This document shows, one piece after another, positions 1 to 13,300 of a stretch of DNA of 64,000 nt. The stretch is taken from positions 29,482,056 through 29,546,055 of the forward strand of contig OX155960.1 in the NCBI GenBank assembly GCA_944548615.1, read 5' to 3'. Below the pieces are notes generated by a model. That model ran no database searches. It worked only from the letters and a program-made list of their open reading frames with translations, and had not been told where the DNA came from. A program made the position numbers and the translations under genes. Source of the DNA: Micropterix aruncella. Its lineage: Eukaryota > Arthropoda > Insecta > Lepidoptera > Micropterigidae. Positions within the stretch are counted from its first letter, which is position 1; every line of letters begins with the position of its first letter.

Positions 1-1735
1 GTCTCTTTTGCAGGATTTTCGGCGACATCGACTTAAAGTACTATAACTACGAAACTACTACACCAATCATAAAAAGAACAACTGCACAATGATTGCATTG
101 AAATTTCGAATATAGAATATTGAAATATCATTTTGTAAAACTATTAGATAATTATGAATAAATATGAGAACGTCAAAGAAGTGAAAAAAACGCGGAACCA
201 GATCTGGTCGTATCATACTCAACGGATAATTGTTTCAGAACCAGATTTGGTCGTATCATACTCAACGGGTTAAACATCTTTTTATATTATATTGGTTTTA
301 ATAATAGATAAATATTAAATAGACATTGTTTTTTTCTTTGGTGTACCTCTAAAATTCCTTGATTTGGTAGGAGGTGTACCTTGAACACAAAAAGTTTGCG
401 GAACACTGTCATAGGGTATGTGCCGCGATCCCTTGTTCTCATATAATAAGAAAGCAGCGTCTTTAATATAAATCGCGATATTTTGCGGTGCGTGTTGACA
501 TTCATCATTTGACACTTTAGTGTTTTCGTTCTTCCTCTTCGCTGCCGTGAGGAATAGATCCGGTAGGCCTGGTAACGAAGAGAAATATTTGTAATATTAA
601 TTTAGTAAAATTAATTATACAAGATGTTTTATTAATACACTCCACAAAATATTACCGGTTTTTTTATAACCGTTTTTGGTTCTTAAGAATTTATTCCAAT
701 CCAATGTTTTGGAAAATTATAAAACTAAGCAATTGTATTTGGAAAAAATCCGGTATGAAGTATTAATAAAACCCTGATTTTTATCCCACCATAACTTCTA
801 AACGCTTGAACCGATTTAGAAGTGTGTGATATTGATAGAATCATTATGTCATCCTGAGTGTCAAAGAATACCTAAACTGTCAAAATGTCAATAAAATACT
901 TGTCTATATGTCTAAATGTCAATAGATTAACATATATGTATTGTGTTTAGTGTCAAATGAAAGGTCTGATTGGGTAAATTCCGGAAATTTACATCTATCT
1001 AAATGCATAAATACATAAACCACAAGTATTTCATAAAAAAAACCGCAATAACAATTATTATAAATACAATATGTCACTTTCTGTAACGGAAGTCGTGTTT
1101 TTTTTCTTTTGTTTTTATTGTTTTTTTATTTCATTGAATTTGAATTTACTTATTCACTCAATAGGCTGACTCCTAACTTTCCTATAAACTCTAGTTCTCT
1201 AAGATTCGAATATTTCGTAGAAAAGACACTGGGAAAATTCACTTTTTGTTTACTAAACAGCTACGAAACGGGGCGATTTTGTGAAAGAAACTACTAACTG
1301 AATAACTGTTTTACCTTCTAATATACCTACGAGCCCGACAACTTAGCCCAAAGGCATAAAAAAACAAAAAAAAACTAAACTTGTATCGTAAAACTTCTTA
1401 GGTTTGTCGCCGCACAAAAACGACCAGCCGGCGCGCGGGAAACGAGGAAAAAGTTGCTCGGAATTTATGTTACCAAAAACGCCTAAATGGTAGTTTTGAA
1501 AGTTTTCCCGTCGAACCCTGTTATTTATACTGAATACTGGCTGACTAACAGATGTCATTAGGTACATTGGCCTTTAGTTTCTTGCCCTTTATTAGAGATA
1601 AATTAATCATAGATCGCTAATTGCAAGAAGGGCAGGGCATATACAGTATTTTTTTTCAAGATTTATCAGGATGGACTAAAAACTGAATAACTTATGGTAA
1701 GTTGTTTTAACTTGACCATTTTGCTCACCGTCTGC
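1..1735. other. No gene seen; AT-rich with one repeat copy
   Basis: The only recognised item is the family C repeat at 780-1108. A direct repeat AGATCTGGTCGTATCATACTCAACGG-like motif occurs at about 201-226 and 243-268 (same 20-odd bases twice). Short open frames show no codon signature or known domain. Confidence 0.5.
780..1108 (-). repeat. Interspersed repeat family C, copy 1
   Basis: Reverse orientation relative to the copies at 21873 and 59645. Shared blocks are CCACCATAACTT, ACCGATTTAGAAG, TGTCAAATGAAAGGTCTGA and CTTTCTGTAACGG. It ends with AAGTCGTGTTT, the counterpart of the terminal AAACACGACT. Confidence 0.6.
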
Positions 1736-2405
1736 TAGGGGAGCTATTGGGCCCTGTTGTAGTTAGGCCACTAAGACCCATACGTTTAGCGTCGGTCAAC
1801 CTCACGGGTTAACACCCATCCGGCGGCCTCCACGCAGAAGTGCGAGCCCAGGTAGGAATCTGGCCTGTGGGCCAGTCTCCCCTAGGAGTCAACCTTCGGG
1901 CGCTCCTGGAAGGTTTGCGCACCGTGAAGAGGCAGCCAATCGATTTTGCATTCCGACTAACAGCCGCGGAGTCTGGAAACAGCTATGTTTCCTACAGAGC
2001 GGAGGTAGTTGTTAACCTTACGGCAACTGCTCTTGAAACGATCATTCGGCCACCCGATCTCGGGAAAAGAGTCTTGCAAGGGATTTCGTGGTCTGCGATA
2101 GATACGGTAGACACCGCTACGTAAGGGAGAGGACCGCGCAAGCGACGTCGATCCTGTAACCAGTCAGGAGGTAGGAGGTATCCTGATGGAGATATCATTC
2201 CAAACTGGTAGTCAGGGGGCGAGACTGCCCGCTTTTTACCTTTCCTGGTGCCTCGCCGTAAGACGGTGGCCTCTGACTGGCGAGTGGCGTAACTAGAGAG
2301 TGGACTGTTTTCGTCCCAAGTCTTCTACGCTCACCTCACAGGTGACAGACGATCTAATATCGTTAAAACTATCTGAGGTGAGGGATTTGCCCGTTGTAGT
2401 TGACC
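1735..2405 (+). repeat. GC-rich interspersed repeat family A, copy 1
   Basis: One of five related GC-rich blocks. Landmarks are GGGCCC, CACGGGTTAACACCCATCC, GGCGGCCTCCACGC, ACTGCTCTTGAAACG, GTGGTCTGCGATAGAT, AAGGGAGAGGACCGCG and the end GCCCGTTGTAGTTGAC. Short open frames occur but are not conserved between copies, so I do not call a gene. The class is unknown to me. Confidence 0.7.
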
Positions 2406-3147
2406 GTTGTTCGACTTTCTAAATTGGCTTGAATATTCCTTGACATCTTTAAAAACGACGTATGTGTAGGGATTTTTTTTTAATTCCGTTTCAAGGTGGC
2501 CGTTTAAATTTGGGTTGAAATAAATAAATATTTTCCAATATTATCACGACATGATGATCAAGACGACAATATAATCAGGTCAAAATTAAGACAAATATTA
2601 TATGTTTTACAAAAATATATACACAAAATGAAGGGGGTGAGGAAAAATAAAAATAAATATTGCTCAATAGTCAAGTTTTCAATACAGTCAAATTTCAAAA
2701 AAAATATTTCCTCGAGTAGACAAATAATATATTTTTTTATTGTATAGGTACCCGAGATGGAGGGTGGTAAGGTTGACATTCTTGTCATTCTTGGGGCTAA
2801 CATTATTATTCCGTTTCATGATGGTGGTCGTTTTAATGGTTCTTATGCACGCAAGGTCTACCGCTGACAGAACTACTAGAATAAGTAAAATTTTCAATTA
2901 TTTGTTTAATTTATTGAAACCAAACGCGGAGAAAAGGTTAAATTTATAACCATAAACATATGCCTTTAAATATTTAATAGATCTGCAATTAAGTCTATAA
3001 AATGATATACTTTATCTTACAAATATTTATGCTGTAAACATAGACAAATATTTTTACAGACATGGAAATATGTAAATATTTTTTTTTTAGTTTTCAATTG
3101 TGCCATTTTTTCTGGTTTGAACTAAATTAGATCTATATAATCGGGGT

Positions 3148-3660
3148 ATAAGTCAGCGGACTAAGGTCAGGCTGGTTCGAGCTCTGGTTTTCTCGATATT
3201 TCTCCATGCATCGGAGACATGGACCCTGAAGCCTCGGATACGTACCAAAATCGATTCACTGGAGATGTGGTGTTGGCGTAAACTGCTAGGAATCCTATGC
3301 ACAGCACGCCGCACCAACAAATCTGTCCTGGAAGAACTCGGCATCCAAGTGAGGCTCTCCACCGTATGCATGAGAAGGGACCTGCAGTTATTCGGTCATG
3401 TTGCCTGGAGAAACCCAGAGAATCTGGAGAAAATGCTTTCTGGTTGTCAAGTGGAGGGAAGAAGAAGCAGAGGCAGATCACCGGCCAGATGGAACGACCT
3501 CATCAAAGAAGTTACAAAAGGGTCAATACAATCTGCGACCCGCCATGCTGAAGACGGGTCGAAGTGGAGGAGCCTCGTAGGCAAACTGATGTCTAGTGGC
3601 CACGAAAGAATCTAATTTAAAAGTATGATCTAATCAATAAATATGACATGTGATGTGATT
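3148..3660 (+). mobile_element. RTE-type LINE fragment, C-terminal end and 3' tail
   Basis: One open frame to the stop at 3613-3615 reads KVRLVRALVFSIFLHASETW, then MWCWRKLLGI, CTARRTNKSVLEELG, LQLFGHV, and EGRRSRGRSPARWND. This is the conserved C-terminal segment of insect RTE-like endonuclease/reverse-transcriptase proteins. The catalytic RT domain is missing, so this is a 5'-truncated insertion. A short AT-rich stretch with a TGATGTGA-like motif follows the stop. Confidence 0.75.
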
Positions 3661-4099
3661 TCATTTATGAGTGAAACATTATTAGTAAAACATCAAGCAT
3701 ACGTATTTTCTACACTTATAAATCTTAGCGGAAAGGACGAGGTAATTTTTTTGCTCAGAGTAGTTAATTATAAATTATCATAATAAAGTGAATTTTTAAC
3801 AAATAAGTAAATGTTCTGTTATAGAAATAAGCTATTCGCATGGCTTTTAATCAATATTTGGTGCTGATGAAAAAGTGATGGATGTTAGCGCTATTGTTTA
3901 GATTTCTTTTTTTTTCTAAATCTGTGGAATAAATGAAATGCCAGTAGAGGAGATTTTTACACAGAATATTTCATTTCGTTGCTTTGTAATTTTAAAAATA
4001 ATTACAAGATTTACGCAATTGCCTATTTAGATCATATATTTAGATTTATCTTGTATGACATATTCAGCGACAAATCGATGATGGTTTTGCTGAATTTTA

Positions 4100-4653
4100 G
4101 TAAATTTATTATTATTATTATTATTACATTTACAAACAGGCAGCATAATTATTGCTGATATGTCTGAATATAAAACTGAGTGCAATTACAAATTCTGTTT
4201 AAGGTGTCCGTCTAATCTATTTTTGAATATGTTTACACTACTCGCTTCGATCAGTTCAGCAGGTAAACTGTTCCACTGGTTCACAATCCGGTTGGTCAGG
4301 AAATGTTTCCTGGGATTCATGGGGAATCGTGTTTTCTCCAGCTTAAAGTTGTGTTCTTGCAGATGATGTTTGTAGTTTCTCTTGAATATAGAAGACAATT
4401 CGGGGAAATTGTAGCATCCGTTGAGGATCTTATATGTTTCAATGAGGTCACCCTTGATCCGATGATCCTTTAGTGTAGGCAGTTGCAATCTGCGGAGTCT
4501 TTCTGCATATTCCAGATTTTTGAACCCCAATGGCATCTTGGCCGCTCGGCGCTGGACTTTCTCTAAGAGGTTCTCATCTTTTACAAAGTACGGATTCCAT
4601 ATCTGAAATCCAAACTCTAGCATTGGTCTGATGTAGGTTTTGTATAGTGACAC
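4100..4653 (-). mobile_element. CR1-type LINE fragment, 3' end of the reverse-transcriptase ORF
   Basis: The - strand frame 4653-4186 (155 aa) begins LYKTYIRPMLEFGFQIWNPY, then LEKVQRRAAKM, DHRIKGDLIETYKILNG and NRIVNQWNSLPAELIEASS. These are the C-terminal RT landmarks of CR1/jockey-group LINEs. It is undisrupted over this length, so it is fairly young. On the - strand it ends in an (AAT)n tail near 4127-4107. Confidence 0.75.
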
Positions 4654-5144
4654 AAACTTCTAGTGAAGATTACAGCATAAATCCTCAATCACAGTAGGTA
4701 CCTAAGCCAGAATGAAATTAATCAGAAGTTCAACATTCTCTTGCATCACTGTATATTATTATGCTGCGACCCCTTATTATCATTTTAAATAATTCTAAGC
4801 CCTCACTAACCATCAAAAGCTTTTTCGCTCACATATTATGTATTATGTAGATAGTATACGGTATTTACATATTATGTAGATAGTTGCCGATTTTTAGTTG
4901 ATAGTTGATAGGTAGATAGTTACGGCTGAAACCTAGTTTAATTCGTAATTCCGTATTCAAGTAAAGATTTATTAAACGCCATGCTATTTCATTATCAAAA
5001 TCAATTATTTTTGTTTTTCTGTAATTTGTTATTGATCGATTGCCGCTAATGTCGAGTGTCATGGTAAAAATTGAAAACGTACGTTTTTTCTTATATGAGG
5101 TCCTTTGCCGGTGTAATGCAGTCATCACAACAGTTGACGCATAT

Positions 5145-5500
5145 TTGGGGGCTAACGGGCCCATGATGAGGTGGCCACGATGACCCATGTGTTCAGGGTC
5201 GGTCACACTCACGGGTCAACACCCATCCGACGGCCTCCCCGCATGGGGTGCGAATCCTGGGTAGGACACTGGGTCAACCAGTCTCCCCTGGGAATCAAAC
5301 CTCTGGCGCCCCTGGACGGCCTGCACACCGTGCGGCGCAAGCTATAGAGCGGGGGTGGTTGCGTACCTTATGGCGACTGCTCTTGAATTGGCCATTGGCC
5401 ATCCGACCCCGGGTAAGAGGCGGGCAAAGGACGCCCTGGTCCGCGATAGATTCGGTGCACTCCGTTTCACCGCTTCATAAGGGAGAGGACTCGTGCGATC
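5145..5500 (+). repeat. GC-rich repeat family A, copy 2 (3'-truncated)
   Basis: Shares GGTCACACTCACGGGTCAAC, ACCCATCCGACGGCCTCC, ACTGCTCTTGAA and AAGGGAGAGGACTCG with the family, then stops. The next 80 bases (5501-5582) are a different retroelement tail ending in AATTTGAATTTGAATT. Confidence 0.7.
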
Positions 5501-6740
5501 CAGATAGATTAGGTTTTATTTACTTGTAACTGATATTACGATTTTTTGTAAAATAAAGAATTTGAATTTGAATTTGAATTTTCTTAAATATGGCGGTTTT
5601 TAAATATTATTTGCGTCGCTCGTATAGGACATATTCCAACCAAAAACGTCACAACGTGATTTCGGTCCAACAAGGCATCTGTGTACCAAATGTCATATCT
5701 TTAACTGCAATATTTCGAGATTGAAGTATGACTAGCGCGCCCTCTGTTTTACCGATTCCAGCTACAACTTTCAACTCTTGCCATAACCGAATGATGCATG
5801 CATGTCAAATTTCAGCTCAATTGGATGAAGAGTTTAGGCGATATCGGAATACACACACACACACATGAGGACAGACAGACACACAGACAGTGGGGGGGGG
5901 GGGGGATTGAGGTCAAAATGTATATGTGTTGATCGTCTTCGTGTTGATTTTTTTAGCGCGTTTAAAATACTTTCTCTTTAGCCGTGTGTTGAGGAGTCGG
6001 GCTGGTGCTAGCGTAATTTTATCTTTGGAAGAGGGGCTATGAAAATTGGGACTTATTTCTTAGCTGCATCTATTAAAATTTAAGCGTTTCCCCATTATTT
6101 CTGTTTTCACAAAGAAATAAAAAGAATAGACAGAAGTATTTAGTAGTATTTTATTGATCGATAAAATTATTGACGCTACCAATGGCATTACTACCTACAT
6201 ACATCACAAACAAAATGGACAATCCATGCTGGAGAATTTTAAAATCATAATGTAATTAACGTTTTTATTTTGGGCAGATGTGAGAGCCGAAATTAATAAA
6301 ACAGAATGTAGAGCCATATTTGCAAAATAATATATGGGTAAAAAGTAGGGAATTCTGCCATATTGTGTAGCACGCATGAAAGATAAATGCTCCATTATCT
6401 GCCTAACACATTTTTTCCATTACCTCGCAGTTTATTTGATCGGGGGAGCGTTGTATTGTTGAAGGCGAAATAAGAGCAATTACTTTCTATTCAATACATG
6501 CACATTATTATGCTGTTTTTCACCTTTTCACTAGCCTTCTATGAAAGAGGGTGGTTAGGGGGGGGGCTAGGCTCTAGAATTAATAACATAGGTATTCTTC
6601 CTTATTTTTCTGTTTTAGCAAACAAGTAATATTTCACTAGGTAGTATACGAATGTCGCATTATTCACTAGAAATTTGCAGAACATAGGAATACATAGCTA
6701 TGGCATTGTACCATTAAATAGCTTTGGCTATGTCGGTGAC

Positions 6741-6962
<222 letters not shown>

Positions 6963-7482
6963 TTCTAATAAAGTAACCATTTTACGACATAGAGTCAAGG
7001 TGGTCCTGTCCTTGTATTGAATTTTGGGGATAAATAAATTCAAAAAGGTTTTTATAATAAAATTAATCTCGGTTTTGACTTCTTTATTAAATTAATAAAA
7101 TTTAGAAATTAGCTACACAATTTATACTCAGCAAACGGTGAACCGGATATGATCGATTGTTCGAGTATGAACTAGAAAATTCTGGAACATTTGATATGAG
7201 CCTATATGAAGCGCCAAAAACTCGTTTTCCGGGCATTTTAAATCGGAGCCGTGGCGCTAGTTAGTGGAAGTTCCGAGTGGTCTTCATTCTCTGTTGTGTT
7301 AGACATTATATTTCTCGGTGAGTACGTTCGATAATTATATCTTGGTATTGCTTCTTGAAGGGTTTATCTGGCTGAGTTGGGGGAGCGAGATTCGATTTCC
7401 TCGGAACGCAGGGTGCCGTCTCTGCTTCCCTTATTCGCTCCTACCCCAACACCTGACTAGTCTAAGTGGAGGATAATTTCAG

Positions 7483-7541
7483 GAACTTCCACGGGGAGAA
7501 CTTCCACGGGGAGAACTTCCACGGGGAGAATTTCCACGGGG
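7483..7541. repeat. Tandem repeat, 15-base unit, about 4 copies
   Basis: GAACTTCCACGGGGA is repeated three times perfectly and a fourth time as GAATTTCCACGGGGC. Confidence 0.9.
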
Positions 7542-8233
7542 CAAACTTCTGGGAGCCTTGCCTACTTCAATCGTTCCAGCCGTTTTGAAGAGTACTCCCG
7601 AATTCAACCGTTCCAGCCGGTCAGGGTACAAGGGTACAGCTGAAGAACTCCAGAAATCAAGAATACGCCCATTCCAGCTTTCCTGAAGATCAGTCCGAGC
7701 CGGGTTGGTCGATCGCCAGCGCCGCTATTCATCGCCGTACCGTACGATACGATAACGGCGTAAATCGTACCAGTCACCGCCACGTAACCACGTGACGTCG
7801 CCGCGACCTTAGAGCTGAAGGCGGGAAGTTTGAATCCGCTTTCCAGAACATTCTATCACTGAAATTTTATCGTACTTACCCTACTGCTGTTTTCTACCTA
7901 CCACTCGTCTGACTGTTGACCCTTCATGATCAGCCGGCCTCTGAGAAAAGTCCCATTGTTCTGAGCTAGATTCCAGAGTTTTTGAAATGTATTAAATATT
8001 AACTTCCAAAGTTTTTAATTGTTTTCAAAGTTTTTAATCAAATATTATAGTTGTAAATATAGATTTCACTTCTAGAGTTCTTTAAAATTCATATTTTCTT
8101 ATTGTTATCTGCCTTTTACTAATTAAATGTCATCGTTCAAGTGATTTAATGTTTTCTTTATAATTTTAGTTTCTACAAACAAGCGACCACATCGATTTCT
8201 AGGTATCCTAAGTACCGAGAAATCGTGTCGGTC

Positions 8234-8513
<280 letters not shown>

Positions 8514-9979
8514 TAGCAATGAAATAAACTATATCAACTGCTTCGGCTTTGGAATGACAGAATAACATATAAAATATGCATTTTTTTTATTTCCAAATGA
8601 AAATAGAATAAAACTTCTTAACTTTTATAATATTATTTTTATTACCAATAGTGATATACCTGAATGGTAACGATATCAGTAGTAAAAGGTCATAAACGAA
8701 TACATAAAACCAGTAAGTACATTTTTTTCCCTTAGTTCAGCTATTGTAATTTTTAACTTAATGTCTGTTACATCGTATTTTAGCAAATACTGCCGTTAAT
8801 TAAAAAAAATGTATGTATCGTTTTGCCGTTAGGGTTTATTTGTACTAAAGTTTTCTATCGGAATATCAATTCATAAATTTGTTGTAGGACGCCCTAAATA
8901 AATGAATGTTTCGTTGTTTCGTCGACCGCGATGCAGCAATGTATCGCATATCGCTACATAATGCTGTTCTGCACCTCCTTTTTAAGGGAGGGGTCCCTAG
9001 AAAACATAAAATGTAACAGGGAAGAGCTATTCGAATTTCATACTAAGATACCGTGATGATTACAATGGTAAATTTACGGCAGCAATTGCTGAAACACGTT
9101 GTATAACCATATCACTTAGATACCCATATCTCAAGATAACATTTCAATCGTAATGGAACCAAATTCCTATTATTACGTAACTATTGTGAATGTGTGCCTA
9201 ATATGTTATCATATTAACGCACAACACAAACGCAACGGTCATAGAAAATTATCAATTGTCAACACCAGTAGTTTTCAACCCTAGGGGTGTTTGTGTATGT
9301 GTTTTGCTCTGAGATGGAAACAGTTAGTTGCAGCTTCGAATGTGAAAAACAGTTAAAATTAATGTGGTTTTCGCCATTGTTTTAACAGAAACTATATTTA
9401 TTGGATGTTTACAGTTACAGCTGTGGAAGAGAATAAAGGGGGGGGTCGAGAGAACTAACTTACAGTCTAAGGGGGGATCGCTCAAGAGTTTTACTTTTTT
9501 TACCCTAAATGAAGTCGCGTGCTAAAAAGGTTGAAAAACACTGGTCTATACTGTAGACACAATAGACAATGAGGGTTATTCCTCTTGGTAACTGTACGTA
9601 AAGCAAGCATTTTGCGATATTTTCAATTCGTGATTACACGTATATGAGTCCGCAAGAAAAAACATAGATATTATAGATAAAAAATAATATAGATTACATA
9701 GATATTATAGACAGTATAGATAATTATAGATATTTAGATTATTATAGATAAAACACAGATAATATTTGTGTGTGTATGTAGATGTATGTGTGTGTGTATA
9801 AGAATATATCTATGTATGTTTTATGTTTATATGTATATATATGTATGTAACTAACCCTTTATCGTTTATATTTGTATTAATATGTGTACTATTTTATGCC
9901 ATTATCTTAGTGTTAGTATTGAAAGTAGTTTATTAGTCAGTACTACTCAAACGTCAGTACTACCATTGATTTTATTGTG

Positions 9980-10072
9980 TGTACTACTCAAAAACAAAAG
10001 CAGTATATTTCGTATGCCCAGATACAGAATGTAGCAATAAAATTATAAAATAAATAAATAAAATAAATAAAT
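9980..10072 (+). repeat. Retroelement 3' tail with (AAAT)n
   Basis: ATACAGAATGTAGCAATAAAATTATAAAATAAATAAATAAA-type end (AATAAATA units at 10045-10072). The upstream boundary is unclear; 9660-9830 is an AT-rich imperfect ATAGAT/TGTATG repeat. Confidence 0.4.
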
Positions 10073-10365
10073 TACACATTTATGAAGGATAGTATCGATA
10101 TACACTTTTATATGTAATATATGTTTACCAGTTTACGCATAATTGAGAATTTAAAAATCGTACAAACAAGCAAGCAAAAGAGACAGCGAATAGGGCCATA
10201 TCTGTGTTCTACAAACCGGCGCGCACCGCGACGCGGTCGTTGACAACGGTTGATTCATTGTGCACATGTTGATATGCGCGCGTTTATTTCGTCGCTAAAA
10301 ATACATATTTGTGTCACCGAGAGATATTTGTTACACGAGTAATAAGTGATTAATAAAATATTATT

Positions 10366-13300
10366 ATGAAGGTGTTCCATGTCACTAGTGATGGTAAGGA
10401 ATGTTTTCTGCTTTAATGTAGGATTTTTAGTGTCACGTCTGTCCGCTAGCGATATGATGGTGATTTCACAATAGTCTACCTAGCGTTTATCTAAGCAGCG
10501 GCGGTCGCTAGGTAGACATGTTTGAAATCGCCGTCTTGCGAGTCTCAGAATATAGACTAGTATGCTCCTTTCTTTTCTGACGATTAAGTGCGAGTAGCTT
10601 CTGTTAGGTTGCTTCTTAAGTATTTCAAGGAAAGTCATAAATTAATTAATTAGTACTCAAATTAGGTAATTAAAACAGAAAGTAACTATACATTTCAGGA
10701 GAATTACTTTTCATAGCGCATGTTCATACCTAGATTTATTTTACATATTTAGAAACTTATTATGAAGCCCTAAATATTTATAAGTATTCCAGAATTTAGA
10801 TGTATGTGGTTTTAAAAGCTGGAAATAATTATTTTTCTGTCGATGGGGTGCAAGTGTATGCATTCGTTTATGATGGCTTCGTTGATACGCTCTCGAAAAT
10901 CGCATATTGCTACGTGATAATAATGCTATTTTTATTTATTTATCAATTATTTATATATTTATATATACCTACATTAAAATGCAAGAGTACAAAAAATATA
11001 TAATTTACAACTCACAAATTACTGGTATAAGTTTCTAAATTTAGGCATACTGTAGGCATCTGTCTGAGCCCAGCCTAAATTGCGCATAGATTAAATGTAC
11101 AAGTTTGTTTTCCTAATGTGACGAGTAAGGTCTTGCTATTCACTCCTATGATAGGGCGAGCTCACTTCCTGTCTCTTATTGGAGTGCCACGGTTGTGTCA
11201 GAAAAAAAAACAAATTAATATATGTATATTATACATTAACTAAATATTTTAACCACACATCATATCATACATATGCGATACCGCCCTTTTGTCGTATCGG
11301 TCGCCGTCGTGCGCATTCATACGAACCCCGTTTTTATTATTGTAATTTTACCGGTATAATAAAGATAGGCAAATAATTTCGTATCCAAACCGAAGTCTTC
11401 CCCGATTGAGAGCTATAAAAGTCAATAAAATACCCAACTCCTTGAGCGATTACTCTCACGGCACGATTTTGCAAGTTAAACAGGTACACATCCGCGATAC
11501 ACTCACTCCACCCCAGATTAGTGGTGAATAAGGAGGGTGGGGGGGGGGGGGAGGGAAGGGTGATTCTCTTCTTAGTGTATACAGTTATGAAAAAATTGTT
11601 CTGCTAATATAATCATTTCTATATAGTTATTTCTCATGCTTTCAATTATTATTATTATTTTAGTATGTTTCTACAATCTGTAAAGATTTTTGAAAAATAA
11701 ACAACTTGAACTTGAACTTGAACTATTCTGCCAATAAAGAAATTATACTTTTCGGCAAGATCTTTACATATACCAATAGGGGGAAGTCTCCTAACGCCGA
11801 ACGGCATCTAGCGTCGGACACTAATAGTATCTCAACAAGTCGCGGCGCGATCGATACAAAGACGGGTGAAAAGGGTGCTGGAAAGCGTACGCTTTTCCTT
11901 TTCCAACGTCTTTGTATCGATCGCGCCGCGACTTGTCGAGATAATATTAGTGTCCGACGCTAGTTGCCGTCCGGCGTTAGGGGATTTCTCTCTACATCAA
12001 ATATGACGTGGATGTTTCTTGGGCAAGAGGCTGTTAACAATGGCTATATGATTAATCATAAGTAGTTATTAGAGGGAAAACACATATCATCTTAATTATA
12101 ATGAATTTTGTATAAACTTTGATTTTCAAACTTTATTGTGATATTTCCTTTCACTCTGTGATTTTGGCATTTTTAATGCGAGCATGAAATAAATCAATGT
12201 TCGCGTCTTTCAATTCACATTGACGACTCAACAAAGTATTCTTTAATTAAAAAACAATTTTTTACAAAAATACAATAAAACTCATTTGAAACACCAAAGT
12301 TTTCGACACCGTAGTTTATAAGGGGCGCTCATCGTTCTTCCAAATCCAATGACATAATCGGAAGCTCTTAGAATCTTCTTCTTTCCTCGCGCACTTCCAT
12401 TGGCTATTTTCATCAAGGCGCAAGGTGTTTTTTAAAATCATCCAGGTCATTTTGACTCATCATTACTACTAATAGCCTTATAATGTATAGAAAAACCTAA
12501 GAATGTCAGAAATAATCTATCAAAGTTTTCTGACTTGTCTGCTCAACATTTCTGCAATCATCATTGCTTGATCTCAGAACCACATAGCAGTCAAAGTTCT
12601 ACCATGGAGGTTATCATTTTTCCAAATCTTGATATTTACTTTAAAATGCTTTTATGAATTTATGTATATTCTAGTTATACATTTCTAAACATGGTTTTAA
12701 AAAATATTTCGAATAAATACCGACCTGACGCAAAGCTTGAGCGAATTATGAAATTCCTACCAAATCGGGAAAAACTACTAAATGATGACATTTTACCCCA
12801 AAAACGCGGGGTATTTAATGAATATAAGTCTTATAATCATGATACTAACTACTTCAAATATTAGGCTTCTATTTTGATTATTTATATTTATAGTTTGACA
12901 ATCTAGTAGTTAATTCTTGACTAGCTATGTATGTTCAGTAAAGAGTAGTAACGAAACTTACTACCTAACCCAATTATTTTGACACGTCCAAGAGCGGTCT
13001 TTAGCCGTCAATTAGATACGACGAAAATGTAATGTAATGTAATGTAATTGCACATTGCTTCAATACTTTGAGCGTTGGCTTTGTAAATCATGGATTTTCA
13101 GGTCATAAACCATCGATTACCAAATTTTCACAATTGAAGTCGTATTAGGTTTTTATACATTTAGGTTTGCTATTCGAATTGATTTCTCTTGTCAAGAAAT
13201 ATCCTGTTAGTTGTTATCTTACAATTTTCGACCCCGCTTTAAGTGACCCCGTTTTAAACGATGTTGACTTCTCAGTTTTCTAAATTTTAAAGTCCTCTTC

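Noticed and set aside
1840..2198. Overlapping open frames on both strands in GC-rich repeat family A
   Set aside because: They are not conserved among the five copies and arise from the lower stop-codon frequency of GC-rich DNA.
5885..5906. G run, also 11537-11553 and C runs at 42810 and 61106, as G-quadruplex sites
   Set aside because: Single homopolymer runs without the four-tract pattern; possibly assembly-inflated.
7240..7960. Possible LTR or CpG-type promoter island
   Set aside because: GC-richer and with a tandem repeat, but no TG/CA ends, primer-binding site, ORF or matching second copy.
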